Below, piece after piece: positions 12,282-23,891 of a stretch of 64,000 bases of DNA. The stretch comes from Sphagnum magellanicum (taxonomy: Eukaryota > Streptophyta > Sphagnopsida > Sphagnales > Sphagnaceae): the NCBI GenBank assembly GCA_021904315.1, contig CM038908.1, forward strand, positions 29,626,001 through 29,690,000, in the 5' to 3' direction. The position numbers were made by a program, and so were the translations under genes. The notes beneath the pieces were generated by a model, which did not search any database, was not told the DNA's origin, and worked only from the letters and a program-made list of their open reading frames with translations. How positions within the stretch are numbered: the first letter of the stretch is position 1; each line of letters opens with the position of its first letter.

Positions 12282-13642
12282 CTACAGTTCCAAAACCTCT
12301 TTATATACGACATTTCGCATGTATCTAGTGGGACCCTGGCCGTTGAAAATCTTGATGTTTGCACTACTTGTGACCCGTGAAATAGCAACATATAGCTAAC
12401 CATGCGAATAGACTGGAGATGGCAAATATACCCCAATGTTGTCAAATGTCTGACCTTGACTCTTGTTGATTGTGATCACAAATGCCACTCGAATTGGAAA
12501 TTGACGACGACGCAAAACAAATGGCCAATCAATCTCGGAGGGGGACATGATGATGCGAGGTATGAACACACGTTTATCGACATTGTTCCCTGTGATGATT
12601 TCCGCTTCAACGACACGCTGACCCAATCTTTTGACAATCAACCTCGTACCATTGCACAATCCTATTGATTGATTGAGATTGCGCAACAAAAGGATTAGCA
12701 CACCCACTTTGAATTGCAGCTCATGATTTGCGATACTGCTGAATCGCAAAGTGTTTAGAAATTCCACCGGATACAATGAATCCATTGAAACTCATGCAGC
12801 AACGCTTGAACCTTCTTCTGTTGGAGCCAAAGAATTTGCGCTCAAGTACGTGTGCGATTTTTCAAATAGCGATTCTAAAATTGCATTGTTGACTTCATCA
12901 ACGTCAGTATTTTTGGGGGCTAGAATGTTACGTTGCATAAAATACATGGCATCCCCAGAGTGGTAGCGGTGATCCGGATAGATGGTTCGAATTAATTTTT
13001 TTAAATTGCAATCTTCTGCTGGCAGCCTCATATGGGATGGAATCTTGATCCAATCTGGATCGACACCTTCTTCTCCTGCAATGGCGGGAAGACTACCGTC
13101 TCCAACATTCAACACCCATTTGGCAGACTCTTGCTGCTCTTCAGAATTGGTTGCCATGACTTGCATGTTGATATGAAGACGAAGAATTGTAACATGCTGC
13201 CAAAGATGCGATCGAGGCAAGGAAGCACTGACAATGTCTTTTCGTCCCACCTTGGGAACGATAGGCAAGATCTGTCGAAAATCCCCACCAAAGACCATGG
13301 TTTTCCCATTGAAGATTTTCCCGGTTGCCTGTGCGTCATCCAATTGCATCAAATCACGCAGGGTGTGATCAACAGTTTCGAAAACTCGGCGATGCATCAT
13401 CAGTGCCTCATCCCAAATGATTAGATCAGCTTTACGCACCAACTCGGCCACTTTCATCTGTTGTGTGATGTTGCAAGTTGACTCATCGTGTAGATCAATC
13501 GGAATCTTGAATGGGCGGTTCTGCCGCCCAGAAGCAACATAGATGCAATTCCTGATGAGGCAACTGCAAGCACGATTTTGCCTTGCCCTCGTAGACGGGA
13601 TAGAAGTGTTGTCCAAACAAATGTTTTACCGGTTCCACCACT
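12282..13642 (-). pseudogene. Decayed Helitron helicase (PIF1-like domain)
   Basis: Helicase part of a Rep-Hel Helitron protein. The reverse complement contains a Walker A motif SGGTGKT (near 13640), the motif II region IIWDEALMMHRR, motif III GGDFRQILP, then NGTRLIVKRLG, ITINKSQGQTFDNIGVYLP and LYVAISRVTS at the C-terminus. The frame is broken by a shift between the Walker A segment and [10 protein letters not shown], by an in-frame TGA at 12792-12794, and by a TAG where family members have Gln just before LYVAISRV. The Rep nuclease half was not found. It is more GC-rich than its surroundings, consistent with later arrival than the AT-rich spacer. Confidence 0.85.
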
Positions 13643-14286
13643 TCCCCAAGTTTTTTAACAACACCTCTTGCATTATAAGGTCATTAGTGTCAATATTAAA
13701 TGGGGCCTCTTGTTGTAGTTTGTTCACAATGTTGTTATTGTTACACCTTGCCACACACCCAACATCAATGCAAAGGTCATTATGTTCAACTTTCACGTTA
13801 ATGCAAATATTTGGAGTTGAAGATTCCATGATAACTATAGCAAAGAAATTGAGGGGGGAGAGTAATGAAAGTGAATCATGAGTAGTGATGATTTGAAAGG
13901 GTTGACAAACGGCAAATGTGTGGGTGATGGCAACGGAAGCAAATTATAAAGCACTTGTAGTTGCATAGTACACCTTGAACTTGTTAACAAAACTTTAGAA
14001 GAAAAACACACACAATATGTTGGAAGGGGTTTTTATTTTCTTACTTTCATATGATGCCTTTAATGTACCCACCATTGCCATACTTTAGTAAAACATGAGT
14101 AAATGGATAAATATGAAGGGAAAAGTAGTTCCTCTTGTCGTTCCAAGGTTGCATTCAAGGTGTTAAAGAAAAATTGTAGCGTCAAGTGTTGAATGTTCAA
14201 TGAACTTGCTTTCACCATCACAAGAAATAGGAAACCTAAAACCAAAATCTCGAGAAGCTTAGACAAAAACACAAAACCGAATCGAG

Positions 14287-14550
14287 TGTTTTTGAAAGAA
14301 CCTTAGAAAACTAAGTGAATTTCATGTTTTGCAACAATCAAATTTCTTTGAAAAAACCTTTGACAAAATGTAAGTAGTTTTTATATTTTGCAAAGTCAGG
14401 TTTCTTTGAAAAAACCTTGGAAAAAATGCAAGTGGTTATCATATTTTGCAAAGTTGGGTTTCTTTGCACAAAAAACTTGGAAAAAGTCATGGTGGTTTTC
14501 AAACTTGTTGCACATCGAGTTTTTCAAAAAGAACCTTAGGCATTTTTGGG
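14287..14550. repeat. ~58-bp tandem array (about 4.5 units)
   Basis: The phrase ttctttgaaaaaaccttgga recurs with variation at about 14292, 14348, 14405, 14463 and 14522, each followed by a gcaagt/gtaagt-gttttcatattttgcaaa segment. Units diverge by substitutions and small indels. No coding frame runs through the array. Confidence 0.7.
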
Positions 14551-15669
14551 TGTGAGAGAGAAATCAAGGTTAGATTTTAGAAAAGTGAGGTTGCCAATTC
14601 AGAACAAGAGGTGAGTATAGATAGGGTTTCCAAAAAGTGCCGGGTTGGAGGTGGGGGCAAGGGTTTAGCCAAAATCGGAACTTTTGGATATTATATATGC
14701 CTATATATCTGGTCTAAAAACCTGCAAATAACTCCGCCAGATTAAAAAACCACCCAACTCTGGTTTAAAATTCAACACCACTAGTGTGAAGAAGGTAAAA
14801 TCCCTGCCTGCCCTATGCCATTGAGCTTGACTGGGGGTGCTAATAGCTTGGGTCTGCTGGTGTGCTACAAAATAAGAAGAAGAAGCAAACATCAATAGAC
14901 CTCAGGAACCCTACCTCTCTTCATTTGCTGCATGCAAACCTTAAAGAAACCTCATTTGACATTTCAATTAGTGTGACATAGCTGCTTGCATGTGGAGCTG
15001 ACATTGTTGACTGGCTACCTCCACACACACACACACACAAACAAACAAAAGAAAGAATTACAAACCAAAATACAAAACAATATCATCACTACACATGTTG
15101 CATTCATTATTTCAAACTGATAATCACAACAGCTGATCATCATGAGCCACACTGACACTAAATTATATCATGTTCAGCCCTGCATCTTCTACAGTATTAT
15201 GCAAATCCCAGTAGTGTGTTAATTAGCTCCACAAACCAACAGACAAACTACGGTACTAGCTTCTCATGGAATGTCAGCTTCAAGCAGATAGATAGATGGC
15301 AACATAACACACACTCTCCCCAGTTTTGATGACCTGCATTCTATCATTTACAATCAGCGCGCATCACGGAAGACGTAATGCGCACAGAGTGTGGCAGCTG
15401 CAGCAGCCACCACTGTACTGGTGACAGTAATACAAATGATACCTCTGTTTGCTGCAACTTGTTGCCGCCATGCAACCTACTTCACTTTTAAACTCAGGCA
15501 ATTTCTGACAGTATCTGTGCACTCAGTCTTCTTGTTTCCTTGCAGAGACTATGCTTAACTTACTCTGGTTCAGATGCAACTTGCTGCTTGAATGAGGAGA
15601 GTGCCTAATAGTATGTACCTTTTGTGGTGGATAAACTTGAGAACCAGGTAGGTTTTTATTTGTGTAGGG

Positions 15670-15775
15670 TAAAAGTCCTAGGATGTGGGGGCATTCTCAA
15701 AATAAGGGGCCTAGGAGGAGGTGATAGCTGAGTCCAGCCCCGTATTTTGGGAATGTCCCTCACCCATGGAGTTTA
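15670..15775. repeat. Fold-back element family H2, copy 1
   Basis: Inverted arms of about 40 bp: the left arm includes gggggcattctcaaaataag and the right arm, in reverse complement, gggacattcccaaaatacgg. The core contains gaggaggtgatagctgagtc. The same architecture and a related core occur at 53681-53783 and 60216-60317. There is no coding capacity; it is MITE-like. Confidence 0.7.
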
Positions 15776-15789
15776 CCTATTGTAAAACA

Positions 15790-16015
15790 CAAGGCAAATT
15801 TTGTCATGAACCAAACCTGTGTAGGTAGATCGCGAGGTATAGGGGTGGGAGGGATATTATGCCTACTCAATAGTGGGAGGGAAATCATGGCTACTTATAG
15901 GTGTAAGAACCCTCCCACTACTGAGGAATAGGCATAATATCCCTCCCATGTTTTTCTACGAGGGCAATTGATGGATATAATAATGTGCCCTCCAAACACA
16001 CTTCAGATTTTTCAC
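15790..16015. repeat. Fold-back element family H1, copy 1
   Basis: Contains a near-perfect hairpin at 15846-15948. The left arm begins tgggagggatattatgccta; the right arm is its reverse complement with a 2-3 base difference; the loop is about 28 nt. Both arms also contain the block agtgggaggg. A second copy with the same flanks lies at 18610-18835. No coding capacity. Confidence 0.8.
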
Positions 16016-16372
16016 CGAGTGCTTTATGCACATGTTTAGATGTATACTATCGGTAGGGTTTAGGGCCTTGGGAGATGGTTTTGGCTTGTTGGGGATTAGC
16101 ATGGGGTTCTCGTTGGAGTGAGGTCATTCTTGATTGATTGTTAAGTGAGCAGGGGTTCTCTGGTTCTTCAAAAAGTTCAGAATCAAAGAACTACTGGTAC
16201 AGGTTTTTGTGAGGAAAAATCAGAATTACGGAATCACTGGTTCTGGTTATTTCAGAAACATGCATGAAAGAACCAGCCAAGAATCGATGATTAGAAAGGA
16301 ATTTTTTTTGAAAATTTCAATTTTTTTTGAGAACCACTGATGTATACCGACGCTGAATTTTTCTTTTTTTCT

Positions 16373-16394
16373 CCCCCCCCCCCCCCGCCCCCCC
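16373..16394. repeat. Poly-C tract
   Basis: A run of C interrupted by a single G. No function is visible. Confidence 0.85.
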
Positions 16395-18609
16395 TCTCCC
16401 TTGGGTAAGTGGGTATATATACCGGTTGATAATTGGCAGGTGCCTGTAGCAGATTCTAATAACCTTGATCCCGACATGTGGACAGGATATTCCTAAAGTA
16501 GCGTGCACACTCTCCAAACTAGCATAGTTGGTTCAGGGACAGATCTGTTGAAGAACACAAGTGAATACTGATAATACTGCTGCTGACAGAACCCATGTCT
16601 GCAGAAGACTCCAAGCTTAATAAGGTGCTTCCGCTTGTCAAGTGAGGAGGAGGAGGGCCCATGCATGTAGCTCGAGAAAAGCAAGCAGTCCAACAATAAT
16701 GTATTGATTGGGTAGACGGAGGGAGATGGGGAGTGCATAACTTGCTTTGGAAATGTTCTCCTACCAGATTGATTTTGGTGCTTCTTTAAAATCTGTAATT
16801 TGGCACCCAACTGATCATTTAGGCCGACTGAAAGGAAAACACCTAAACTGTTATGAATCATCATGTACACAACTATGACTTTAATTTGGAAAGGTCTTCT
16901 CAAGAATGTGATGAATATTCTTCACAAAACCCTTGGCCCTCTATGTTGTAATGGGTTATGAACAGGGTATTTCCAATGTTGGCCAAGTTCTTGTTTGTAA
17001 GAACTGAACGAGAAAACCAGACATGGAATCGGGTTCCTGGTCCTGTTCCCATGTGCAACAACTGGAACTAGAACTGAAATACATTTATGAGAAAAAAATG
17101 GTAACTAGAGTGAGTTTAGTCAACAATTAACTGCCAATTCTGGTCCAGGTTAGTACAATCCGAACTGGAACAGGGTCTAATTTTCAGAGTTGAACCGGAA
17201 CTGAAACCAGATTTATGTATAAAAGTAAAGAACCACCCAACATTGGAAATTCCCATACAACTATTGTTACAGTATCTTCACCGATAGCAGTAAAATGGCC
17301 TGTTTTGGATGAAATGTAGAAGTTGTGTAATGTGAAAGTGAGTTTGGGCCTGTAAATAAATATAGTATACGGTGCCCTCCAACGCACTAGCCTAGGTGGT
17401 GACATTTAAATGGTCTCTCAGTTTATTTTGTCAACTTTTCATGTTTATTGGTGGTGACAAGGGAATAATTGACATTGTTTGTTGGGTGTGCTAACCAACA
17501 ATGAGGCCCAAATAAGGGGTGTGGGTGAAGATGCTCTAATAACAATGAGAGGCGGTTGCCTTGAGTTGTTTCTCAAACTACCTCAAATGATTTGTTGTCA
17601 AGTTCGGGATTACAAGCATCAACTATGAAGGTTGCATATGCCATTCAGTCATGTACCATGTAAGTAATCCTCCTCAGGCTAAGCCAAGTGGCAAAGAGCT
17701 ATGAGACTAACGGGTAGGGTTCAAGCTGAGTGGCAGGAGTTTTGAGCTTGTTTAATCAAACACTACCACTTGACAATTTCTATGGAACTGAGACTGCAAA
17801 TCCCAATGGTAATCTTCATATCATACAGATGAATTCCCCAAATAATTTATGTATATGTGGAGTTTGCCATTCCCTTGAACCAAGGTGATTATGGAAAATT
17901 GCCATAATGGAAGAATTTAGGAACTCAAACATATTTTCTCAACTAGTAAAGAAAAACATGTAGTTCTTGTCAAAGGTTGCCCCATTGTCACACACTATAC
18001 ATTGCTGTCAACTAGGAGTCTGTGTGTCCATTATGCAAAAAAACACAAAAAGGTTTTTCATCATGATACTAATGTATGTGGGACATTATGGCACCGTTTG
18101 ATCATTAAATTTTCTGCCAATACCACAATGAACTCCAAGTGATTGAAAGTTCTTGTAAAACCATGTAAGAGTTGATGAAGCTACAAGTGGGTTTTGTAGA
18201 AATCTACACCATTTGAAGTTTGAAGTGGATAATCCTATCTTTGTACCTTGCAATAATACAAAACTTTAATCCTAGGATAAAGAAAGGGGCTTGTTGTTAT
18301 GGACAACAAGTCTACATCAATGTAATTGTCCCTCGTCAACATGCATGCCATGTGTGTATCACAATGTATATGATACCCAAGTTTTTTGTTCCTTGGCCAA
18401 ATTCTGCAACTTTCCTCTTGAATTCAGTTGCCATTTCTTCTCCACATGCATCATCCCAATATCAGAAGTGTCAAGCTTGTGATACAAATCCTGAAAACAC
18501 ACTAGCATGATTTCAATTTCCTAATATAATGACAATCTTTAATTATCCAATTGTACAATCATAATCTGCACTACTTAATTTGGTAAGCCATTTGGTTGGT
18601 TCGAAAAAA

Positions 18610-18835
18610 GCAGAAGGCAAAATTTATCATGAACCAAACCTAAGTAGATCATGAGGGGTAGGAATGTGAGGGATATTATGCCTACTCCTGGATAGAGGGA
18701 GGAAAATTATGCCTGCTTATAGGTGTAAGAACCCTCCCACTATTGAGGAGTAGGCATAATATCCCTCCCATTTTCTAGGAGGGAAATTGATAGACATAAG
18801 GTGCCCTTCAAATATACTACAGATTTTCTCCAATT
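18610..18835. repeat. Fold-back element family H1, copy 2
   Basis: Direct-orientation copy of the element at 15790-16015, starting at the shared aaggcaaaattt and ending near cagattttctcc. The hairpin arms are at about 18667-18703 and 18731-18770; the right arm retains aggcataatatccctccca. The left arm carries several mismatches, so this copy looks a little more decayed. Confidence 0.78.
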
Positions 18836-19691
18836 GCTTTACAAATAAGGGGTGATTAAGGCAATGAAAGAATGTGATTGAATTTCTCCAACGGTTGAAT
18901 CCAACCTCTTGGAGCCAATTTCCATACAAACAACTCAAAACGATTTTGTTTCTTTAACTCATAACATACCAGCAATTAACTCAAAATGTAGTAATGGAAA
19001 TCACCTGAGGTGTCATCAATGGCATGTCTCAACATAGATCATTGGGTAGGCATAGAATGACGTTTCTTTGAGCTCTGATTGCTGGTGGGCCTCTCAAGTT
19101 CTCTTGTTTGTTTGTTAGTGAAAGGACATAAGTTCATTATGTTCTGAATACAGTTCCAACAACTAAAGTATTGCTGAGACTGACTGCCTCTAAAGGACAA
19201 AAAATTCAGAAATCCAAAAGTTGCTTTGTTTGCTTGCTCTTCCCTTTGTATACTGGATGTTATGGGTATGTTGTATGATCGGTATGAATTAGTTGGGGTG
19301 TTAGTGAAGACATTTTTTTTCTTTGGGTAATGGGCATATTGTGATTGGTCCAACCCAAAAAAAACCCACAGTTGGTGCTCTCCTAAAATGGAACCTGTAC
19401 ACATGGCCTAGCCATGGAAATGTGATGAGCAAACTTATGCTGCTCTCACAATAGACATCATGTAGTCTTCTCTTTTCGGTTAGCTACGATATATAGTTTA
19501 CAATAGGACTTTGGCTAAAACATATGGGAAAAAGTGAGCTGCTATTGAGAACTTATTGGGAACCTCAAGAACAAATTGAAAACATAATACATAATCATTG
19601 GGCACTTGGTGAGAATCAAAGGAATCATTTGGTAAACATTTGGGACCACCAAATTCCCAAAGAAAATCCCATTCCTCTCTCTCCACTCTCC

Positions 19692-19722
19692 ACCCACCCA
19701 TCCATCCATCCATCCATCCACC
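19692..19722. repeat. (CATC)n microsatellite
   Basis: Tetranucleotide run ccatccatccatccatcca with flanking variants. Confidence 0.85.
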
Positions 19723-19942
19723 AAAAGGAAAAAGATTGGCCTCTTAGGTGCATGTTGTCTCACCTCATTGGTTGGGAAGGATTTTTATTCTTAATTGTGC
19801 TGGCCAACATGTGTGGCCTAGGCTTATAATATATCAGGGGGATGATGAATTGTGGAGACATAGTTACATATAAAAACCACTTTTGAAGCCTAGGACCTGT
19901 TGCAGAGAACCCTCCTGAAGCTTTGGACTGCAGATTCTTTCC

Positions 19943-20137
19943 TTTGAGAATGTCCCAGAGTGTGAATAATATTATGTTGTGATGGGCCAATCAAAGAGGA
20001 TGTCCTTTGTCCATTTTCGCACTCTTGTAACCTATATAGGTAGGCCAAATGGTGGAAAAGGTATAGATCTATTTTGTTTTGAGAGCATCCCAAGTGTGAA
20101 TAATTTTTTCGGTGATGGGCGAATCAAAGATATTGCC
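19943..20137. repeat. Pair of ~60-bp direct repeats, spacing ~136 bp
   Basis: The segment at 19943 (tttgagaatgtcccagagtg) and that at 20078 (tttgagagcatcccaagtgt) align over about 60 bases, including gtgaataat and gatgggc-aatcaaaga. Possibly an old tandem duplication inside a transposon remnant; no protein family recognised. Confidence 0.55.
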
Positions 20138-22294
20138 ATGTATATGTGGTCAAATCTGAACTAAATTTGATCCCAAATATTCTCAACATTCGGCAAGCTG
20201 AAAGAAATCGAATCACATTGTGTGGGCTACGAATCCTCTTGTTCAATCAGTTGGGAATAGCCAAAACTTTTGTGAACCTGACACTTCTTGTTAGGAGGTA
20301 TTTAGCGTCTTCCCTTTGGAGTTGTTCCTAGGAGGTTTTTAAAAAAATTCCCTTTGGAGTTGTTCACAGAACTTTAGTAGCTTGGATTCGGACAAGCAAT
20401 TATCAACTTGGCCTCAAATGCACAAGGCATCATGTCACTAACTTATCTATTTGTTCTTGCTAATTTCTAACCTCTTGGAAAAGAAAATTGCAGAACTTAT
20501 TTGTTTTGTTTTTGCTAACCTCTCCAAAGAATCGAGAGATGAAAAATTGTTGACTTGTCGTATTTCCCCCCCCCACTCTACTACCAAAAGGATGATTTGG
20601 GTTTTAAGAAAGAGACAAAAAAAACAAGGGGTGTGTCACACTCTAGCCTTGCCATTTACATTGAAAAGTATCTTAATGCAAAAGAAGAATTATGAAAATT
20701 CAAGTATATTGTCACAATGCAGAAATATAATCTTTTTTTTAAAAAAATCCTCTAAAAGAAAACCAAATCCTTCAAGATATCATAACCCTATAACTAATAT
20801 CAAGTTTCAACAAAAGCCAAAATATCATCTTTTCAAAAATCCTCATAAAAATAAACCTACTACCTAAGGGCCAAAATCCCGTAAGCTACTACTATAATAC
20901 TCTTATAATGAATGTAAACACAATATCCTTGCCTTGGTAGGCAAGGCCAACAAAAGCACAGAGTGGGTCTGATTGTGGAATCCCTCACATGTCTTGTGTG
21001 TGCATAGATATGAGGAAGTTCTGATTTTATTCACTGGAAGTGAGGACAATGGGGACAGACCATGTCTGTTGCTCAAGGAACCACAACCACAAATTCCACT
21101 GACTGCAAGTTGCAATATATGGAGGCAGTGAAATCAAGTGTTGGGGACACACACACACACACACACACATGAGCAACACCCCAAACACATGAGCCAAGCC
21201 AATTTGATTCCTAAAGCAGAGAACAGCCCAATTTGGTTATTTTTTTTGGAGGTGAGCTGATTTGAATGAAACCAGGGTTCACCTGAAAAGTTGCAAAGTT
21301 CCTTAGAATTGTAAAATCTGGGCAGATTGTAGGCAGCTTTTCCAGTCCTTTTTCAGTCTTTTTTGCAGTTACCTGAAAATGAATGAATGCCAGTGAATGA
21401 TGCCCCCCACACCCCCCTGAACCTACACCCCATAATGGTGGGTGGATTGCCTATTTTGAGTGAGGGTTTTTAGTGGTTAAATTTTAGCCTGAAAAGTGTA
21501 GAAAGTGAAAACTCACACCCATGCCAACACTCAAACAAAATAAAATATTTTGGAGGGGGGCCAAGCGTAAGTACATCACCCCAGTTTTTTTTCCAATTTT
21601 GTGATGTAGCCACATTGGCAAAGTTCACAAGAGGAATTAACCAAATTTGGCTACAAGTCAGACTCGAGGAAAGTAGAATTAAAATAAAGAATCTTGCTAT
21701 ATATTTCAACTACCAACTCCAGAGTCCAATTATTGTCTAAATATTGCCATTTCAGGGTTTTTTTTTCTTCCAAAGAAATTTAGTTCCTTTGGCTAATTCA
21801 TTTGTTCAAAAACAAAGTTCCTTTGTATGAGTAGCACTGGAATATTTTTTGGGTGGGTCCCTAAGTAGCAAAATTTTGCAGAACCAAAAAAAACGCTGAA
21901 GTCTGTGATATTGTTGTCAAGAACCTCCCCCCCAAAAAAAGAGGGAGGCGGTGGGGGAGTCTGACAGAAATTATGATTTTGTCAGGCGTTTTGTGTCCGG
22001 CGTTTTGTTTCTTCTAGTTGTTGTGGAGGCAGCATCCACTAGTGGTTGCCTTGAAACGGTAGCTGAAGAATCAAAGACACACACAATAAAGAGGCGCACA
22101 GAGGGTGAAGTGTAAACTCCAGCATTGGTTGCTCGTCACTAGGCTACTGCCCACTGCCTCTACGTGCCTGCCTGTCTTCATAACTGAGACTCCGCGTTTT
22201 GCGTGCAGCAACTGCGCCAGCTGCAAGAAAGAATCTCCAGCCGTGTGCCAGCCAGTGCAACAACACCCACAGCAGAAGAAGAAGAAGAAGAATT

Positions 22295-23891
22295 ATGGCT
22301 ACTTCCACCACCTCTCAGTACCATTTTGCGCTAGTACGGCAACTCTTGCTGCTTGCATTTGCAGCTGCATTGCTTAACGCGGGATCAGTTCAATGCGGAG
22401 GTTACACAGGAACTAGCTGGGGATCCGCACATGCAACTTTCTATGGTGGCGCTGATGCATCCGGAACTCAAGGTACAAAGATCTAAAACAACCCACCATG
22501 TAGATCAAGTCCTCCGAACTTTCTCATCGACCTTCTTCTTCTTCTTCTTTCTCAGCTGCTGAACTTCTTCACCATTTTGATTGAAATTCTGGAACCAGCC
22601 CATGCAGAGTGGGGGTTTTTTATTTTTCCAAAGGCCGGCTGAGCATGAGCTGGAGGTTCTGACTTTACAGTATGTGCGTATATGTGTGTGTGCGCATGGG
22701 TCTGGATTTGCAGGTGGAGCTTGTGGGTATGGCAACACCTACAGCACAGGCTACGGAGTGGACACCGCGGCGCTCAGTTCGGCTCTCTTCAACAGTGGTC
22801 TCAGCTGTGGAGCTTGCTATCAGCTCATTTGCGTAAATTCCCCGTGGTGCCTAGGAGGAAATCCTGGAGGGATTACAGTTACAGGTACTACTTAGTCTCA
22901 GTAATGTATACTTCGATGGAACAATAGATCTGCCAAATCTGATCAATCTCTTGAGCAAACTTTTTATATTCATGCCTATATTGGACTCTTCATCTGAGCA
23001 CTGAACTAATTTTGTGTACGACTTTTTGTTTTGTTTTTGCAGCCACAAACTTCTGTCCCGACGGTTCTAATGGGGGCTGGTGTAACCCTCCCCTGGCGCA
23101 CTTCGACCTTGCGGAGCCCATGTTTTTGCGACTCGCACAGGAGCAGGGAGGAGTCGTACCTGTGAGCTACAGAAGGTCCGTTCCACTAGAAACTTTGCAT
23201 TTTTCATCAATATTAATATAATGCAGCTCCACCCATGCTAATTACGTGCTCCTGTAACAGTATTTCTCACACCCAAGATGAGTTCTTTACTTGTTCCCAA
23301 CCTCACCCATAAAACTGAAACTGGGATTGCAAAAGGTGGGAGATTACTAGTAGCAACTCACCTAGACCAATCAGACCATCTAGCCAATCAACATCAGATG
23401 AACGTTAAGCTTTGTTGTTGTGCCTTTTGCCAACCTGAGCATGCTGTGCAAAAATGCTGGGCCAAACTGGCATGTTTTGACTTTTCTTCATTCAAAATTT
23501 GCTATAGAGTGCACCAGTGGAGTTGCTGCTCCAAGTTCTCAGTGGGGTTTTTTTTTTCCTTGGATGGATTTGCAGAGTAGCCTGCATAAAATCTGGGGGA
23601 ATACGCTTCACCATCAACGGAAACCCCTTCTTCATGCTGGTTCTCATCACCAACGTAGGAGGCGCAGGAGACATCCAGCAAGTGTCCGTCAAAGGAGCTT
23701 ACACGGGAAGCTGGTACCCATTGAGCAGGAACTGGGGTCAAAACTGGCAGTACAGCGGCAATAGCCTGCAGTCACAGCCACTTTCGTTCAGCGTCACCAC
23801 TAGCGACGGCGAGACCGTGATTTCCAACGATGTAGCACCAGCGTACTGGCAACTGGGATCTACATACGAGGGAGCCCAATTCCCTGAATGA
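22295..23891 (+). CDS. EXPA: Alpha-expansin
   Basis: Secreted non-hydrolytic wall-loosening protein. Exons 22295-22472, 22714-22884, 23043-23175 and 23576-23891, all with GT-AG introns and matching phases, give 265 residues, normal for alpha-expansins. The start ATG gives an N-terminal signal peptide (hydrophobic ~12-29, likely cleaved near residues 30-34). The GH45-like domain follows with GGACGYG (60-66), Cys pairs around [26 protein letters not shown] (118-133) and the catalytic-like HFD (136-138). The C-terminal CBM63-like domain includes [10 protein letters not shown] and VTTSDG. The TNFCP...GGWCNPP block and HFD place it in EXPA, not EXPB or EXLA. Intron 1 carries a (CTT)n stretch. No break or odd residue is seen; the gene appears functional. 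Which EXPA member it is cannot be told by eye. Confidence 0.96.

Larger units (their letters stand above)
13851..22294. other. Intergenic region with short fold-back elements
   Basis: Between the Helitron remnant and the expansin. Apart from the separately listed arrays and fold-backs, the sequence at 15-18 kb is less AT-rich than its flanks but has no frame with family similarity. Runs of 60-140 codons, such as 16493-16903 (-) and 20451-20867 (+), lack motifs or plausible exon boundaries. The last few hundred bases hold the expansin promoter and leader. Confidence 0.55.

Noticed and set aside
22505-22738. Minus-strand frame across expansin intron 1 and exon 2
   Set aside because: Shadow of the expansin gene and its (CTT)n intron tract.
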